A stretch of DNA of 64,000 nucleotides from PALSA-505 sp035308365 (GCA_035308365.1 DATGGU010000022.1:6944-70943), one strand, 5' to 3'; numbered from the stretch's first letter, positions 43,055 through 52,441 are shown. Program-made: numbers and translations. The notes: a model not told the origin generated them from the letters alone.

Positions 43055-44110
43055 TCAGTACAGGTTCGGCAGCAGGACGGCGAGGTTCTGGTACAGGTTC
43101 AGCAGCACCGCCAGCACCAGGGGCACGGTCATCAGGTAAGCGACCCAGGGTGACCAGCGGACGGCGGCGACCGTGCCGCCCACCGAGACCAGGGCGAGCG
43201 CCAGAGCCCACATCATGGTCAGCACCAGCGCGCCGCCGTCTCCCGCCATGGGCTGCTCCGGCGAGGTGATCGAGGGTGCCACTCCAGGGCTTGCCTGCAC
43301 GCGGGAGATCAGGTCCGCGTCCACCTCGACGTAGTAGGTGGGGATGACCGGCGAGGAAGCGGTCAGCAGGATGAGCCGGTTCGGCGCCGGATCCTCGATG
43401 GTTTTCGTGCTGTCGGCGACGGCAGCGACCCGGTAGGTGAACGAGCCCTGGCCGGTGACCGCCTTGATGGTGTCGCCCGCGCGCAGTTCGCCGATCCGCC
43501 CGAACGGGGCGCCGAACGTGGCCCGGCGGCCATAGATCTGCGCCACCCCTGGCTGGCCCGGGAACGGCGTGTCGGGCCGGTGCCCGGGGCCAGCCCTGAG
43601 GTTCTCCGGGCTGGTTCCCTGAACCACCACCATGTCGCGCATCCCGATGCGGGGGATGTCGAGGATCGCCACCGGCGATCCGGGCGCGGTCGTGACGGTA
43701 TGCCCGTTGACGGTCGTGGTCGGGCCAACCGGCGGAACGATCCCCTGCACCTGCGCCAGTTCGGTCTGCAGACGCTGGTAGAGAACGGTCTGGGCCCTGG
43801 CCTCCTGCACGCCGGAGAGCCCGTACAGGTAGGCGGCGAAGCCCAGCACGACGAGGGCGAGCAGCAGCAGCCCCACACCCACCCCCCGCAGGACCGACTT
43901 CTCCAGGATGGCCTCGGCGGAACCGGCCGGCGGGGTGGCCTGCCCGGTCTCCTGGTCCGGCGGCCCGGTCTCCTGGTCCGGCGGCCCGGCCGCCGCGGCC
44001 GGCCCGCTCCGCGCCGAAGGCCCTCCTTCGGGTTCGGCCGCCGTCCCGGCCGCGGCTGGGTGCCCAGCCCCGGTGGGTGGCCCAGCCCCGGCGAGCTCGG
44101 TGTCAGCCAT
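43055..44110 (-). CDS. Sortase-fold membrane protein lacking the catalytic residues
   Basis: The protein has 351 residues: a Pro/Ala/Gly-rich cytosolic start with a duplicated PDQETG motif, a membrane helix (76-98), a sortase-like domain (145-265), and two further helices (293-315 and 322-345). The domain follows the class D/E sortase pattern: VAILDIPRIG, GPGHRPDTPFPGQPG, GAPFGRIGELRAGD, LILLT. But the catalytic His is Arg195 (YGRR for AGHR), the Cys is Ala251 (LLTASS for LTTC), and the downstream Arg is absent, so transpeptidation is not expected. It overlaps the anchored binding-protein gene by 8 bases and precedes pstB, which suggests a structural role at the transporter. Confidence 0.85.
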   Translation of the reverse strand: MADTELAGAGPPTGAGHPAAAGTAAEPEGGPSARSGPAAAAGPPDQETGPPDQETGQATPPAGSAEAILEKSVLRGVGVGLLLLALVVLGFAAYLYGLSGVQEARAQTVLYQRLQTELAQVQGIVPPVGPTTTVNGHTVTTAPGSPVAILDIPRIGMRDMVVVQGTSPENLRAGPGHRPDTPFPGQPGVAQIYGRRATFGAPFGRIGELRAGDTIKAVTGQGSFTYRVAAVADSTKTIEDPAPNRLILLTASSPVIPTYYVEVDADLISRVQASPGVAPSITSPEQPMAGDGGALVLTMMWALALALVSVGGTVAAVRWSPWVAYLMTVPLVLAVLLNLYQNLAVLLPNLY

Positions 44111-45707
44111 GTGCCTGCCTACGGCGGCGCAGCCATATCCCCAGGACCGGGGGCACGGCCAGCGCCGCGACGATCCCGAGCGCCGTGACCACTCCGAGCG
44201 CGGTTTGGCTGGACTGATCGGCGGGCAGGCTGACCAACTGCGTCTGCACCGTCCCGCCTGACGGGCCGGTCGTGCCGGTTGTGCCGCCCGGACCCGTGCT
44301 GCTGCCTGGGCCCGTGGTGCTGCTGCCCGGGCCCTTGCCGCCGTTGCTGTTGTTCGTCGTGCTGCTGCCCGGGCTGGTGGCGACCGCCTTGCCGTTCACG
44401 ACCTTGCAGTTCAGGGGTGCGCCGAGCTTCTGGCAGGCCGTCGGGTGCTTGGCGGTCAGGAGTATGGTGAGCTGCCCGCGGCTGTTGAACGTCGGGTTGT
44501 TGCAGTTGGACAGCGTGTCCGTCCCGGGAGCGAACCCGGGCAGGTGGCTGACCTGCAGCAGCCCACCCTTCACCAGGTTGAGTGGCAGGGGGGAGTAGCC
44601 GAGCGGTGCCATCTGCTGCTGGCCGGCGCAGAGCATGTAGTGGATGTAGGTGCTCAGCGTCCGGCCCTTGCCCGACGGGCTGTTGAAGATGGTTGGCGGT
44701 TTGGGGTTTCGCGGCACGATCAGGTAGCTGTAGCTGGACAACGGGTAACTTCTGTTGTCGGTGAAGGTGTAGACGCTGTCGAGGTCCTGCTGCAGGAAGT
44801 TCGGGCTGCTCTGGTCCTCGTTGATGATCGCCTTGGTCAGCGCGACCGCCACGTTGGAGGCGGTCGGGCCCACGAAGTAGCCCGCCGGGTTGAGCACCTG
44901 GACCACGGGATAATGCGAGTTCAGCGCGTAGGCGTACTCGTCGTAGCCGATGGAGCCGTCCCCATAGCTGGACGTTATGTAGTTGGCGACGTTGACCGAG
45001 CCGTTCTCCGCCTTCGCGTTCCCCCAGTTGGCCGGGTAGAACTCGGTCTGCGGGCACGGCAGCTTGACGCCAGGGTGCACCTTCTGGCAGAACGCGTTCC
45101 ACGCGCTCTGGTCAAGGTGTGCCATCCAGCGCGTGAGGAAGTACGTGGCGCCCGAGCCGTCGGAGCGGACCACCGGCGTGATCGGCAGGTTCGGGAGCTG
45201 AGCACCGTAGATCTTGGTGATCCGCGGATCGTCCCAGTTGGTGATCGTCCCGGTGAAGATCCCTATGAGGACCGACGGAGACAGCCGCAGGTTGGTGACC
45301 AGATGCCCGTTCTCCACGATGTGGTACATGAACGCCGTGCCGCCCGCGGTGTCCGGGACGTAGGAATAACCCCAGGGGACGACCTCCCTGCCGGTGTTGC
45401 CGAGCTCGTCGTTGCCGTCGCGGAACGGCGGGTCCGAGCCGGCGAAGTCGTACTGGTTCTGGATGTACCCGACGCGGCCGGACGCCGACCCGATCGGGCT
45501 GTAGTTGGCCACAAGCCCCTGGGGCCTGAGGTCAGACGCCCACTGGTCGATGGCTACCGAGGCCCAGGAAGAGCCCGCGCCGCTGATCGATGTGTAGTTT
45601 CCCGCATAGGCCGGTGGCGACGGCGCAGTCAGCCCGAGCGCGGCCAGCCCCAGCGCTGCGACCACCCTGGCGGCGGGCCGCCGGAAGACACCCAGCATGC
45701 TCGTCAT
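44103..45707 (-). CDS. PstS-like binding protein with C-terminal membrane anchor
   Basis: This 534-residue protein has a Sec signal (1-35, ending AYA), a PstS-like domain that opens with ISGAGSSWASVAIDQW and continues SDPPFRDG, IFTGTITNWDDPRI and VRSDGSGATYFLTRW, a Ser/Gly/Thr linker (about 450-500), one helix (about 508-527) and a basic tail RRRRQ. The binding lobes keep the phosphate-loop-like Ser/Gly pattern, so phosphate or a similar anion is likely. Anchoring by a C-terminal helix, not a lipobox, is unusual for PstS. GGAGGAAACC precedes the ATG, which overlaps the upstream stop by 4 bases. Confidence 0.88.
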   Translation of the reverse strand: MTSMLGVFRRPAARVVAALGLAALGLTAPSPPAYAGNYTSISGAGSSWASVAIDQWASDLRPQGLVANYSPIGSASGRVGYIQNQYDFAGSDPPFRDGNDELGNTGREVVPWGYSYVPDTAGGTAFMYHIVENGHLVTNLRLSPSVLIGIFTGTITNWDDPRITKIYGAQLPNLPITPVVRSDGSGATYFLTRWMAHLDQSAWNAFCQKVHPGVKLPCPQTEFYPANWGNAKAENGSVNVANYITSSYGDGSIGYDEYAYALNSHYPVVQVLNPAGYFVGPTASNVAVALTKAIINEDQSSPNFLQQDLDSVYTFTDNRSYPLSSYSYLIVPRNPKPPTIFNSPSGKGRTLSTYIHYMLCAGQQQMAPLGYSPLPLNLVKGGLLQVSHLPGFAPGTDTLSNCNNPTFNSRGQLTILLTAKHPTACQKLGAPLNCKVVNGKAVATSPGSSTTNNSNGGKGPGSSTTGPGSSTGPGGTTGTTGPSGGTVQTQLVSLPADQSSQTALGVVTALGIVAALAVPPVLGIWLRRRRQAHG

Positions 45708-48178
45708 GGTTTCCTCCTGCGGCGCAAATGCCTGGGTCTGGAACGCGCCAGGACCAGCGCGGGTCTGGAACGCGCCAGGGCCAGCACGGCCCGGCTCCGG
45801 GTACTGGCCGCCCGCCTCGCCCGCCGCCACAGGCCGGCGATGCCCCCCTCGGCCGCCTCGGCGAGCGAGGACGAGCCGCCCAGGGCTGCGAGCGCACCGA
45901 GGATCAGCAGCGCCGGCAGGATGAAACGGGTGAGCGGCGGCGGTCCGGGGTGCGCCGCTACCAGGGTGACCGGGTGGCTTCCCGCCGGGCTCGTGGTGGG
46001 GGACTTCGCTGGTGAACTGGGCGCTGAGCTGGAGCCAGGCGAGGGCTTGCCAGAGTTGCCGGGCTGGGGTGTACCGCCGTTGCCTTGGTGGCCGCCGTGG
46101 CCGCCGTGGCCGCCGCCGCTTCTCTGCCCGGTCTGGTTCGCGACCTCGACGGCCAGCTTGCGCGTCAGCGCCCGCATCGACGCAGGCAGCGGCATGTACC
46201 CGGCCGGCAGTTTGCCGGGCAGGTCACCCGGCGACTGGCCTGCTCCGACAGCGAAGTCGAGGAAGCGGGCGATGGCGGCCGCCTTGGCGTGCGACAGCCC
46301 GCTGGTCGGCACCATCGCGTAGATCACCATGGTCAGCGGGTAGGCGTTCGGGTCGGTGTTGGTGAGGTTCATCTGCAGGGTGCCGTCCCCGTTGGTCACC
46401 ATGTGGCTCACCGCCGCCGCCATCGAGGCGTTGCTGGGTGTGACGTACTTCCCGGCGGCATTTTCGATCGCCGCGGCGGGGAAGGCGTTGAGCGCCGCGT
46501 CGCCCTGGTCCAGAATCCCGATCAGCATCCGCTTGCCCACCGGTTCGGGTGGGTCCTTGGTGTAGCCACCCTGCGGTGGGGGAGCCTGGACAATGCCCCC
46601 GGCGTCCTGGTTGAGGGCCTGGTAGGTGACGGCCTGACTCAACGGGGATACCGGGCTGTACTCCTGCTGCCATGGGTAGTTTGGATCGCTTGTCTGGAAT
46701 TGGTTCGTCGGGTACTGGGTCTTCAGGTAATAGGTGTTGACGTGCATGCCCCAGGGATCGAACGTGCCGGCCATGAACGAGGCGGCGTCGGTGTTGGCGG
46801 CGATCCACCGGGTCACGGTCCAGGTGAGGTCGCTGGCGCCGAACGGCACGGTGGGAGTCAGGTAGTCCTGGTCCGTGGTGTAGTCGGTGTTGGTGACGAA
46901 GTTCGGATCGAGGCTGTTGAACTCCGGGTCCTTCAGGATGTCGAACGGGTTGTTATCCACCCCGGCATCGCAGTTTGCCTGCCCCGGCACCGTGCATTGG
47001 ATGCCGGGGTTGTAGGAGGTGGTCAGCAGCTTCGCCACCAGCCGCGGGTCGAGCTTCAGGCCGGACAGTGGCTGGCCCTGGCCGGGTAGGTTGTCGTCGA
47101 TCCAGTAGTCGATCGAAGCGGCCGACACGGCGATCGGGGCGTAGACGAAGGGGTGGGTCGTCGTGACTCCATCGGCGCTGGCCGGTTGCGTGGTGAGGGC
47201 GACATTGGTGGCCCCGGGACTGTTCTCGTCGGCAGTGGAGGCGATGGCGTCCTGCACCGCGGTCGGCTCGCCGAGTCCCGAGCTGTAGCCGATGGTCATC
47301 CCGTTCCTGCCCGCGCACAGGCCGGTGAGCCATTGCTGCATGGCCACTGCCAGCATGGGGGAGCCTGCGGTGTTGAAGGCCGCGTTGCGCTGCGGGCAGC
47401 CGGTCGGCACCGGGGCGAAGTGCAGCGGGACGACGATCCGGTCGTTCCAGGAGCAGCCGCCGGTGGCGGCGAAGAACGTGTTGAACGCCAGCGCCGTTCC
47501 CGACTCGCCAAAACCTTGGTCACCGCTGTGGTCCGCGCAGTTGCTGGGCTGGCCGCCCTGCCCGGGCACGATCACCAGGGAGCAGGGGTGGTTCTGGTCA
47601 CAGCCGAGCGAAGAGTTCTCCAGCGACGTCTCGATAAGGATGTTGAGCTGCCCGGTCCCGGTGGCCGACCCGGTGGCCGAGGTGATCGCGTAGGAGGTGT
47701 TCGGTGGGCCGGAGGTGCCGGAGGCCAGCGGCAGCCCGTGTTCGCTGGATTCGTAGCAGTCGGTCCATGTGGTGGGGTTGGTGCCGCGGCACTCCACGGC
47801 CATGACGCCGTAGTACGCGCCGGTGTTCGTGTAGTACGGTCCCGCCGCGAAGTTGACGCTCGGGGTGAACACGCTCCACGAGACGTGCACCAACTGGTCG
47901 ACCAGGTTGGTGGTCTGGCTGACTGTCACCTGGCTCGGAGTCTTGAACAGGCTCTGGGTGGCCGGATCCCAGAGCCTGGGTCCGGTCACCTTGGTCACCG
48001 AGTGGGTGACATGTGCTGTGCTCGTCCTGGTGACGACCTGGGCAGCTTTGCCGGTGACCTGGGCGGCGGAGTGAGATGCGGCCGGGAGCAGCAGCAAGCC
48101 CGCGGACAGCGAGATCAGCCCCGCCACGGCGAGGGCGCGCCGCGCCAGTGCCCGGCCGGTCAGGGTCATGTCACGCAT
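45704..48178 (-). CDS. Very large (824-residue) PBP-like surface protein with C-terminal anchor
   Basis: The protein has a signal peptide (about 1-40), a long outside region with several Cys pairs, a Gly/His/Ser/Pro linker (about 695-760), one membrane helix (TRFILPALLILGALAALGG) and a very basic tail rich in ARSRP. Parts resemble PstS-type lobes (ESGTALAFNTFF, TLQMNLTNTDPNAYPLTMVIYAMVP), with an inserted N-terminal domain of about 150 residues (VSWSVFTPSVNFAAGPYYT onward) that I do not recognise. GAGGG lies 6 bases before the ATG. It is coupled to the following binding-protein gene by a 4-base overlap and sits 72 bases after pstA. Its ligand is unknown. Confidence 0.82.
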   Translation of the reverse strand: MRDMTLTGRALARRALAVAGLISLSAGLLLLPAASHSAAQVTGKAAQVVTRTSTAHVTHSVTKVTGPRLWDPATQSLFKTPSQVTVSQTTNLVDQLVHVSWSVFTPSVNFAAGPYYTNTGAYYGVMAVECRGTNPTTWTDCYESSEHGLPLASGTSGPPNTSYAITSATGSATGTGQLNILIETSLENSSLGCDQNHPCSLVIVPGQGGQPSNCADHSGDQGFGESGTALAFNTFFAATGGCSWNDRIVVPLHFAPVPTGCPQRNAAFNTAGSPMLAVAMQQWLTGLCAGRNGMTIGYSSGLGEPTAVQDAIASTADENSPGATNVALTTQPASADGVTTTHPFVYAPIAVSAASIDYWIDDNLPGQGQPLSGLKLDPRLVAKLLTTSYNPGIQCTVPGQANCDAGVDNNPFDILKDPEFNSLDPNFVTNTDYTTDQDYLTPTVPFGASDLTWTVTRWIAANTDAASFMAGTFDPWGMHVNTYYLKTQYPTNQFQTSDPNYPWQQEYSPVSPLSQAVTYQALNQDAGGIVQAPPPQGGYTKDPPEPVGKRMLIGILDQGDAALNAFPAAAIENAAGKYVTPSNASMAAAVSHMVTNGDGTLQMNLTNTDPNAYPLTMVIYAMVPTSGLSHAKAAAIARFLDFAVGAGQSPGDLPGKLPAGYMPLPASMRALTRKLAVEVANQTGQRSGGGHGGHGGHQGNGGTPQPGNSGKPSPGSSSAPSSPAKSPTTSPAGSHPVTLVAAHPGPPPLTRFILPALLILGALAALGGSSSLAEAAEGGIAGLWRRARRAASTRSRAVLALARSRPALVLARSRPRHLRRRRKP

Positions 48179-48250
48179 ATGAATCCCTCGTTGGACCTGG
48201 TGTCAGATACTGAGCGGAGGTAACGGCCCGCCCCGCCCGCGGCCGGTTCA

Positions 48251-49513
48251 TCATTTCGCCGCCTGTCCCGCGGCCGCCCGCTGAGCCGCGGTCCGCCGTG
48301 CCATGGCCTGCCGGGCCAGCTTTCGCTGCTGGCGGCGGGAGAGTTCCCCCGGTCCCGAGCCGCCGATCCACCGGGCGACGGCGAACAGCACCACCACCAC
48401 CAGCACCAGGGCGAAGCCCGCGCCGAAGCCACGGTCGATGTAGCCCGCCGTCGTCGCCTCGATGTGGTCGTAGGTCCAGATGAACAGCGGCAGGCTCATC
48501 TGCGGTCCCTGAAACGGGTTGAAGTTCAGCTCCTTGGTGGCGCCGGACACGATCAGGACCGGCGCGGTCTCCCCGATACCGCGCGCCATCCCGAGCACGA
48601 CCGCCGTCGTGAGCCCGGACTTGGCCGAGGGCAGGACAACGTTCCAGGCGGTGCGCCACTGGCTGGCGCCCAGCGCGTAGGCGGCCTCGCGCAAGGTGCC
48701 GGGGACCAGCCTGAGGACCACCTCCGCGGCCCGGGCGATGATCGGCATCATGGTCACCATGAGCGCGAGCGCCGCGGCCAGCCCGCTCTTCTGCAGGCCG
48801 AGCGTGAGGACGAACAGCGCGTAGACGAACAGGCCCGCGATGATGTCGGGCAGCGCGGTCATCGCCTCGACGATGATCCGCACCGGCCGGGCGAGCGCCC
48901 CTCCCACCTCGGCGAGGAACAGGGCGGTCGCCAGCGCCAGCGGCACCGCGAACAGGGTGGCCAGGCCGATCTGCTCGCCCGTGCCGACCATGGCGTGCAG
49001 CACCCCACCGACCGACAGGGAACTGAGCGAGCCCGCGAAGGCCATCGACTGGGTGAAGAAGTTGAGGTGGCGGATCGCGTCGAAGCCGCGCACGAAGGCG
49101 AACAGCACCAAGCCGGCCACGATCATCATCGTGACCGTGCCACCGGTGCCGAACGCGACGGTCGTCACCCGGTGGCTGACCTCGCGCCTGTCCCACTGCA
49201 GCCAGGCCATGGCCGCGTAGAGCACCAGGAAGCTGAGATACCAGCAAAGCCAGAAGCCGGCCACCCCGGTGAATGGGAGCGCCCACTCGTAGAGAACCCA
49301 GGTCAGGCCGAGCGCTGCCAGGGCCGCGCCGACGATGGTGGCGATTCCGGCCGGGGTGACCCGGCTGATCCGGACCCTGGGTTCACCCGGCCGCGGGGCG
49401 GCCTTCGGTGCGGCGGGCTGCGTTGGCGTGGCGGCCTTCTGCGCGCTGATGGACTCCCCTTCCGGAGTGGCGGTGGCGGTGGCTTCTGCCGGGCGGCTCT
49501 GCTGGGTCGTCAT
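48251..49513 (-). CDS. pstA: Pst-type phosphate ABC transporter permease PstA
   Basis: This 420-residue permease is longer than usual because of about 55 disordered Pro/Ala-rich residues at the start and a basic tail of about 35. It has roughly eight helices, more than the usual six, with two extra at the N-terminus. The ABC permease loop REAAYALGASQWRTAWNVVL with the EAA motif is intact, and GIGETAPVLIVSGA is typical of PstA. It starts 4 bases after the pstC stop. Confidence 0.93.
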   Translation of the reverse strand: MTTQQSRPAEATATATPEGESISAQKAATPTQPAAPKAAPRPGEPRVRISRVTPAGIATIVGAALAALGLTWVLYEWALPFTGVAGFWLCWYLSFLVLYAAMAWLQWDRREVSHRVTTVAFGTGGTVTMMIVAGLVLFAFVRGFDAIRHLNFFTQSMAFAGSLSSLSVGGVLHAMVGTGEQIGLATLFAVPLALATALFLAEVGGALARPVRIIVEAMTALPDIIAGLFVYALFVLTLGLQKSGLAAALALMVTMMPIIARAAEVVLRLVPGTLREAAYALGASQWRTAWNVVLPSAKSGLTTAVVLGMARGIGETAPVLIVSGATKELNFNPFQGPQMSLPLFIWTYDHIEATTAGYIDRGFGAGFALVLVVVVLFAVARWIGGSGPGELSRRQQRKLARQAMARRTAAQRAAAGQAAK

Positions 49514-49517
49514 GGCG

Positions 49518-50510
49518 TCAGTCGTTGGTGCTCGCGCCGGAGCGGGATCGGCTGATGATGATGGCTGCGATCGTGTTCACCCCGATGGTCATCACGAACA
49601 GCGCCATCCCGGCCGCCATCAGGGCTGAGATCCCCTTGGATCCGGCGTCGAGGATGAAGTTCGCGATCATGAAGGTCACCGAGTTCCCGCCCGACTGCAG
49701 CACGTGGGCGCTGAACCCGAAGATGGGGGTGAGGATGAACGAGACCGCGATCGTCTCCCCCAGGGCCCGGCCCAGCCCGAGCATGCTGGCCCCGATCATC
49801 CCGGCCCGTCCGAAGGGCAGCACCACGGTGCGGATCATTCCCCAGCGGGTGGCGCCCAGGGCGTAGGCGGCTTCCCGCTCGCCCTGCGGCGCCTGCGAGA
49901 ACACCTGTCGCGACAGCGAGGTGATGATCGGTATCACCAGCAGCGACACCACCACGCCTGCGGTGAAGGTAGAGCTCGCGTAACTGCTGGGAAAGTTCGG
50001 CAGCAGGATCTTGAACACTGGAATGAACGCGAGGTGATGAGAGAGCCAGCTGTTGAAGCCGAGGATCCGGGGCTGCAGGAAGTACAGCCCGAACAGGGCC
50101 ACGACGATGCTGGGGATCGCCGCCATGAGGTCGATCACCGCGATCAGCAGACGGCGCAGCCGAACCGGGGCGTACTCGGAGATGACCAGGGCCGTCATGA
50201 TGCCGACCGGGACGGCGATGACCAGCGCGATCACGGCGATCAGCACACCCAGGGGCAAGATCGCGGCGATGCCGAACTGGTTGGTGCCGATGTACCAGGT
50301 CGAGGTGGTGAAAAAGCGGAACCCGACCGCCTGGAAGGCGGGGAGCGAGCGCAGCACCAGGAACACCAGGATCGAGGCCGTGATGACCAGCATGGAGAGC
50401 CCGGCAGCCCGCAGGACCCCCCGGAAGACCCTGTCCCCGGCGGAGGTACGGCTCGTGATGGCACGGGGCCGGTCATCGTCGCTGAGCGCGGGCGTGTCCA
50501 CCACGGCCAT
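49518..50510 (-). CDS. pstC: Pst-type phosphate ABC transporter permease PstC
   Basis: This 330-residue permease has six helices. The EAA loop is REAAYALGATRWGMIRTVVL, and GRALGETIAVSFI and IDLMAAIPSIVVALFGL are typical of PstC. ATG 50510 (AVVDTPALSD) is preferred because AGGGACAACC lies upstream; a GTG at 50558 is in frame. It pairs with PstA to form the membrane channel. A strong hairpin lies in the gap between it and the upstream pstS-like gene. Confidence 0.93.
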   Translation of the reverse strand: MAVVDTPALSDDDRPRAITSRTSAGDRVFRGVLRAAGLSMLVITASILVFLVLRSLPAFQAVGFRFFTTSTWYIGTNQFGIAAILPLGVLIAVIALVIAVPVGIMTALVISEYAPVRLRRLLIAVIDLMAAIPSIVVALFGLYFLQPRILGFNSWLSHHLAFIPVFKILLPNFPSSYASSTFTAGVVVSLLVIPIITSLSRQVFSQAPQGEREAAYALGATRWGMIRTVVLPFGRAGMIGASMLGLGRALGETIAVSFILTPIFGFSAHVLQSGGNSVTFMIANFILDAGSKGISALMAAGMALFVMTIGVNTIAAIIISRSRSGASTND

Positions 50511-50662
50511 GTCGGTTGTCCCTGACCTTTCCTGCGACCGTCCAGCTAGCCGCGCCACCCCAGGCTAACCGCGCCATGGCCGGACAAACCAGAGTTTTTT
50601 GGTCTTTTTAAGTGAACAAGTAGGAAACAGGAGGCGTCCCCGAGGTAAAGAAACGCCAGCGG

Positions 50663-50694
50663 CCGTGATGCCGGGCCAGGCCCCGGCATCACGG
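50663..50694 (-). terminator. Strong hairpin between the pstS-like gene and pstC
   Basis: A 13-base perfect stem, CCGTGATGCCGGG (50663-50675) and its complement at 50682-50694, has a 6-base loop, 37 bases past the pstS-like stop. With no U tract it could be a partial terminator or an mRNA stabiliser, letting the binding protein be made in excess over the permeases, as is common in pst operons. Confidence 0.65.
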
Positions 50695-50730
50695 CACGCT
50701 TAGTGGATCTTGCTGGTCAGTTTTCGCTGG

Positions 50731-52209
50731 TTAGCTCAGTGAGCCGCAGTCGCCTGCCGCGGTGCCCGCGGGCAGGACGATGAAGCCGTAGTTCTTCAGG
50801 TCGGTCTTGGCGGTGGAGTTGGTGCACACCCAGCCGGTGGAGCTGAAGTACGGCTGCAGGTAGCTGGGGATGCCGAACTCGGGCTGGTTGACCACCTCAT
50901 ACAGGAAGCGGGTGAAGGTGGGGGTGAACGCGGAGTTGGTGACCGCGCCCGTGGTGCTGTTGGTCAGCGGGAACGGCACGGTCGGGTTGGTGCCGTTGAT
51001 CATGTTGAGGTTCATCGTGCCGCGCTCGTTGCACCCGAACAGGTTCTGCTTGGCGTTCGGTGCGCACTTGTTCGGGCTGGCGAAGCACTGGGAGATGCTG
51101 CCGCAGGAGGCGGAGTGGTAGCGCTCGGCCAGGTACTTGCCGACCGAGAACGGGAAGATGACGTTGGCGGTGTTGGTGTTGAGCGAGGGAGCGACGCCCT
51201 CGTTCTCCTGCAGGGTGTTGTCGTTGGCGCCGCCGGAGCCCTGCTGGGTGGCCGAGGTGGACACGCATGGGCCGGGGGCGGTCAGCCCGATGGCGGACAG
51301 GAAGAACGAGCGGGTGCCCGAGCCGTTCTGCGGGAGCATGGCGGCGATGGTGGCGCTGCTGCCGCCGGAGTTGCCGGGGATCTGGTTCCACTGGGTGATC
51401 GTGCAGTTGTAGATCCCGGTCAGGTCGGCGGTGGTCAGGTTGCCCGGGGCGTTGGTGCCAGGCTGGGTGGCGTAGGTGACCGCGTCCCCGGCCAGCGTGA
51501 CGAAGGTGATGCTGGTCGGGTCGCCGGATCCACGCGCCCGGGAGGACCGGGCGAAGTCGATGCACGGATGCCCGCTGGTGCTGCCGTTCTCGGTGGTCAG
51601 CGCGGTGATCCCGGCCGAGGAACCGTCCGGCCGCGGGATCGCGGCGCAGCCCTGCTTGGTGGCGATGGAGTCACCCTGAGCGCCGGTGACCGGGTTGGTG
51701 GCGTCCCAGCTGTACAGGGACGCGCTGTTCTTGGAGGTGTTGTAGTCGGCGCTGAACTGGTCCATCACGTTCTGGATGGTGTCCGAGCCGACACCTACGA
51801 CGCTGGCCGGCTGTGGGCCGGACTGCACGGTGACCGTGCCGGTCGAGGTCGCCGGGCCGCTGCTGCACTTGACCGTGATGGTGTAGGAGGTCGGGGGGGT
51901 CGGCGGCCAGACGCCGGCAATCCTGATGGCCTTGGGCGCCTGGGGGAGGATGGCCTGCAGGTTGGTGGTGGTGCCGTTCGGTGCCGGGAACCCGGTGACC
52001 GATGAGGGCTTGGTGCCTGTGGCGCACGGATTCGACACGTTGACAGCCGTGACGAGGCCGGCCGGGACCTTTGACGGCTTGACCGTCAGCGTCGCCCTCA
52101 CGGCGGTGTGCGGCTTGGTGACCTGAGCCTGGGCGCTACTCGCCAGACCCACGCTCACCAGCGTGGCCATGGCCGCGGAGCCAGCCAGGACCTTGCTGAG
52201 CATGCGCAT
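50731..52209 (-). CDS. Secreted PBP-like (PstS-related) substrate-binding protein
   Basis: This 492-residue protein has a Sec signal ending AQA near residue 28, a beta-rich region of about 110 residues (TVKPSKVPAGLVTAVNV to GTVTVQSG), then a PBP-like domain starting VVGVGSDTIQNVMDQFSADY and including FARSSRARG, LAGDAVTYATQ, LTGIYNCTITQW and PQNGSGTRSFFLSA. Those match the phosphate-binding-protein-like family, although classical PstS motifs are weak. It has no lipobox and no anchor, so it should be freely secreted. GGAGG lies 9 bases before the ATG. As first gene of the operon it should be the main binding component. Confidence 0.85.
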   Translation of the reverse strand: MRMLSKVLAGSAAMATLVSVGLASSAQAQVTKPHTAVRATLTVKPSKVPAGLVTAVNVSNPCATGTKPSSVTGFPAPNGTTTNLQAILPQAPKAIRIAGVWPPTPPTSYTITVKCSSGPATSTGTVTVQSGPQPASVVGVGSDTIQNVMDQFSADYNTSKNSASLYSWDATNPVTGAQGDSIATKQGCAAIPRPDGSSAGITALTTENGSTSGHPCIDFARSSRARGSGDPTSITFVTLAGDAVTYATQPGTNAPGNLTTADLTGIYNCTITQWNQIPGNSGGSSATIAAMLPQNGSGTRSFFLSAIGLTAPGPCVSTSATQQGSGGANDNTLQENEGVAPSLNTNTANVIFPFSVGKYLAERYHSASCGSISQCFASPNKCAPNAKQNLFGCNERGTMNLNMINGTNPTVPFPLTNSTTGAVTNSAFTPTFTRFLYEVVNQPEFGIPSYLQPYFSSTGWVCTNSTAKTDLKNYGFIVLPAGTAAGDCGSLS

Positions 52210-52335
52210 TCTGTACGTCCTCCTCTAGAGACGGTCGCGCGAAGTGCTGCGGCGCGCTTCCCGCAGCCGCCGGCCAAGGGCCGACCTGGCCAAGCTCCAC
52301 GCCGTCAGCCACAAGAGATGGACTTTCAGATTTCC

Positions 52336-52369
52336 GGCAGGTGAACGCAATAAGAATTCGGGTAAGAAC
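52336..52369 (-). promoter_or_regulatory. Possible PHO box upstream of the Pst-like operon
   Basis: On the minus strand, GTTCTTACCCG, then ATTCTTATTGC, then GTTCACCTGCC place TTC half-sites 12 and 11 bases apart, about 130 bases upstream of the first gene. This resembles the 11-base direct repeats (GTTCACC type) bound by PhoP in Streptomyces, but the match is imperfect. Confidence 0.4.
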
Positions 52370-52441
52370 GGGCAAAGTACGATCATTGACTGAAGCCCGG
52401 TCAGGGCTATAAACCGGTACGTAAAGATCTCGTCACTTTAC

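Noticed and set aside
43055..44110. Annotation as an active sortase
   Set aside because: The catalytic His, Cys and Arg positions are all substituted, so only the fold can be claimed.
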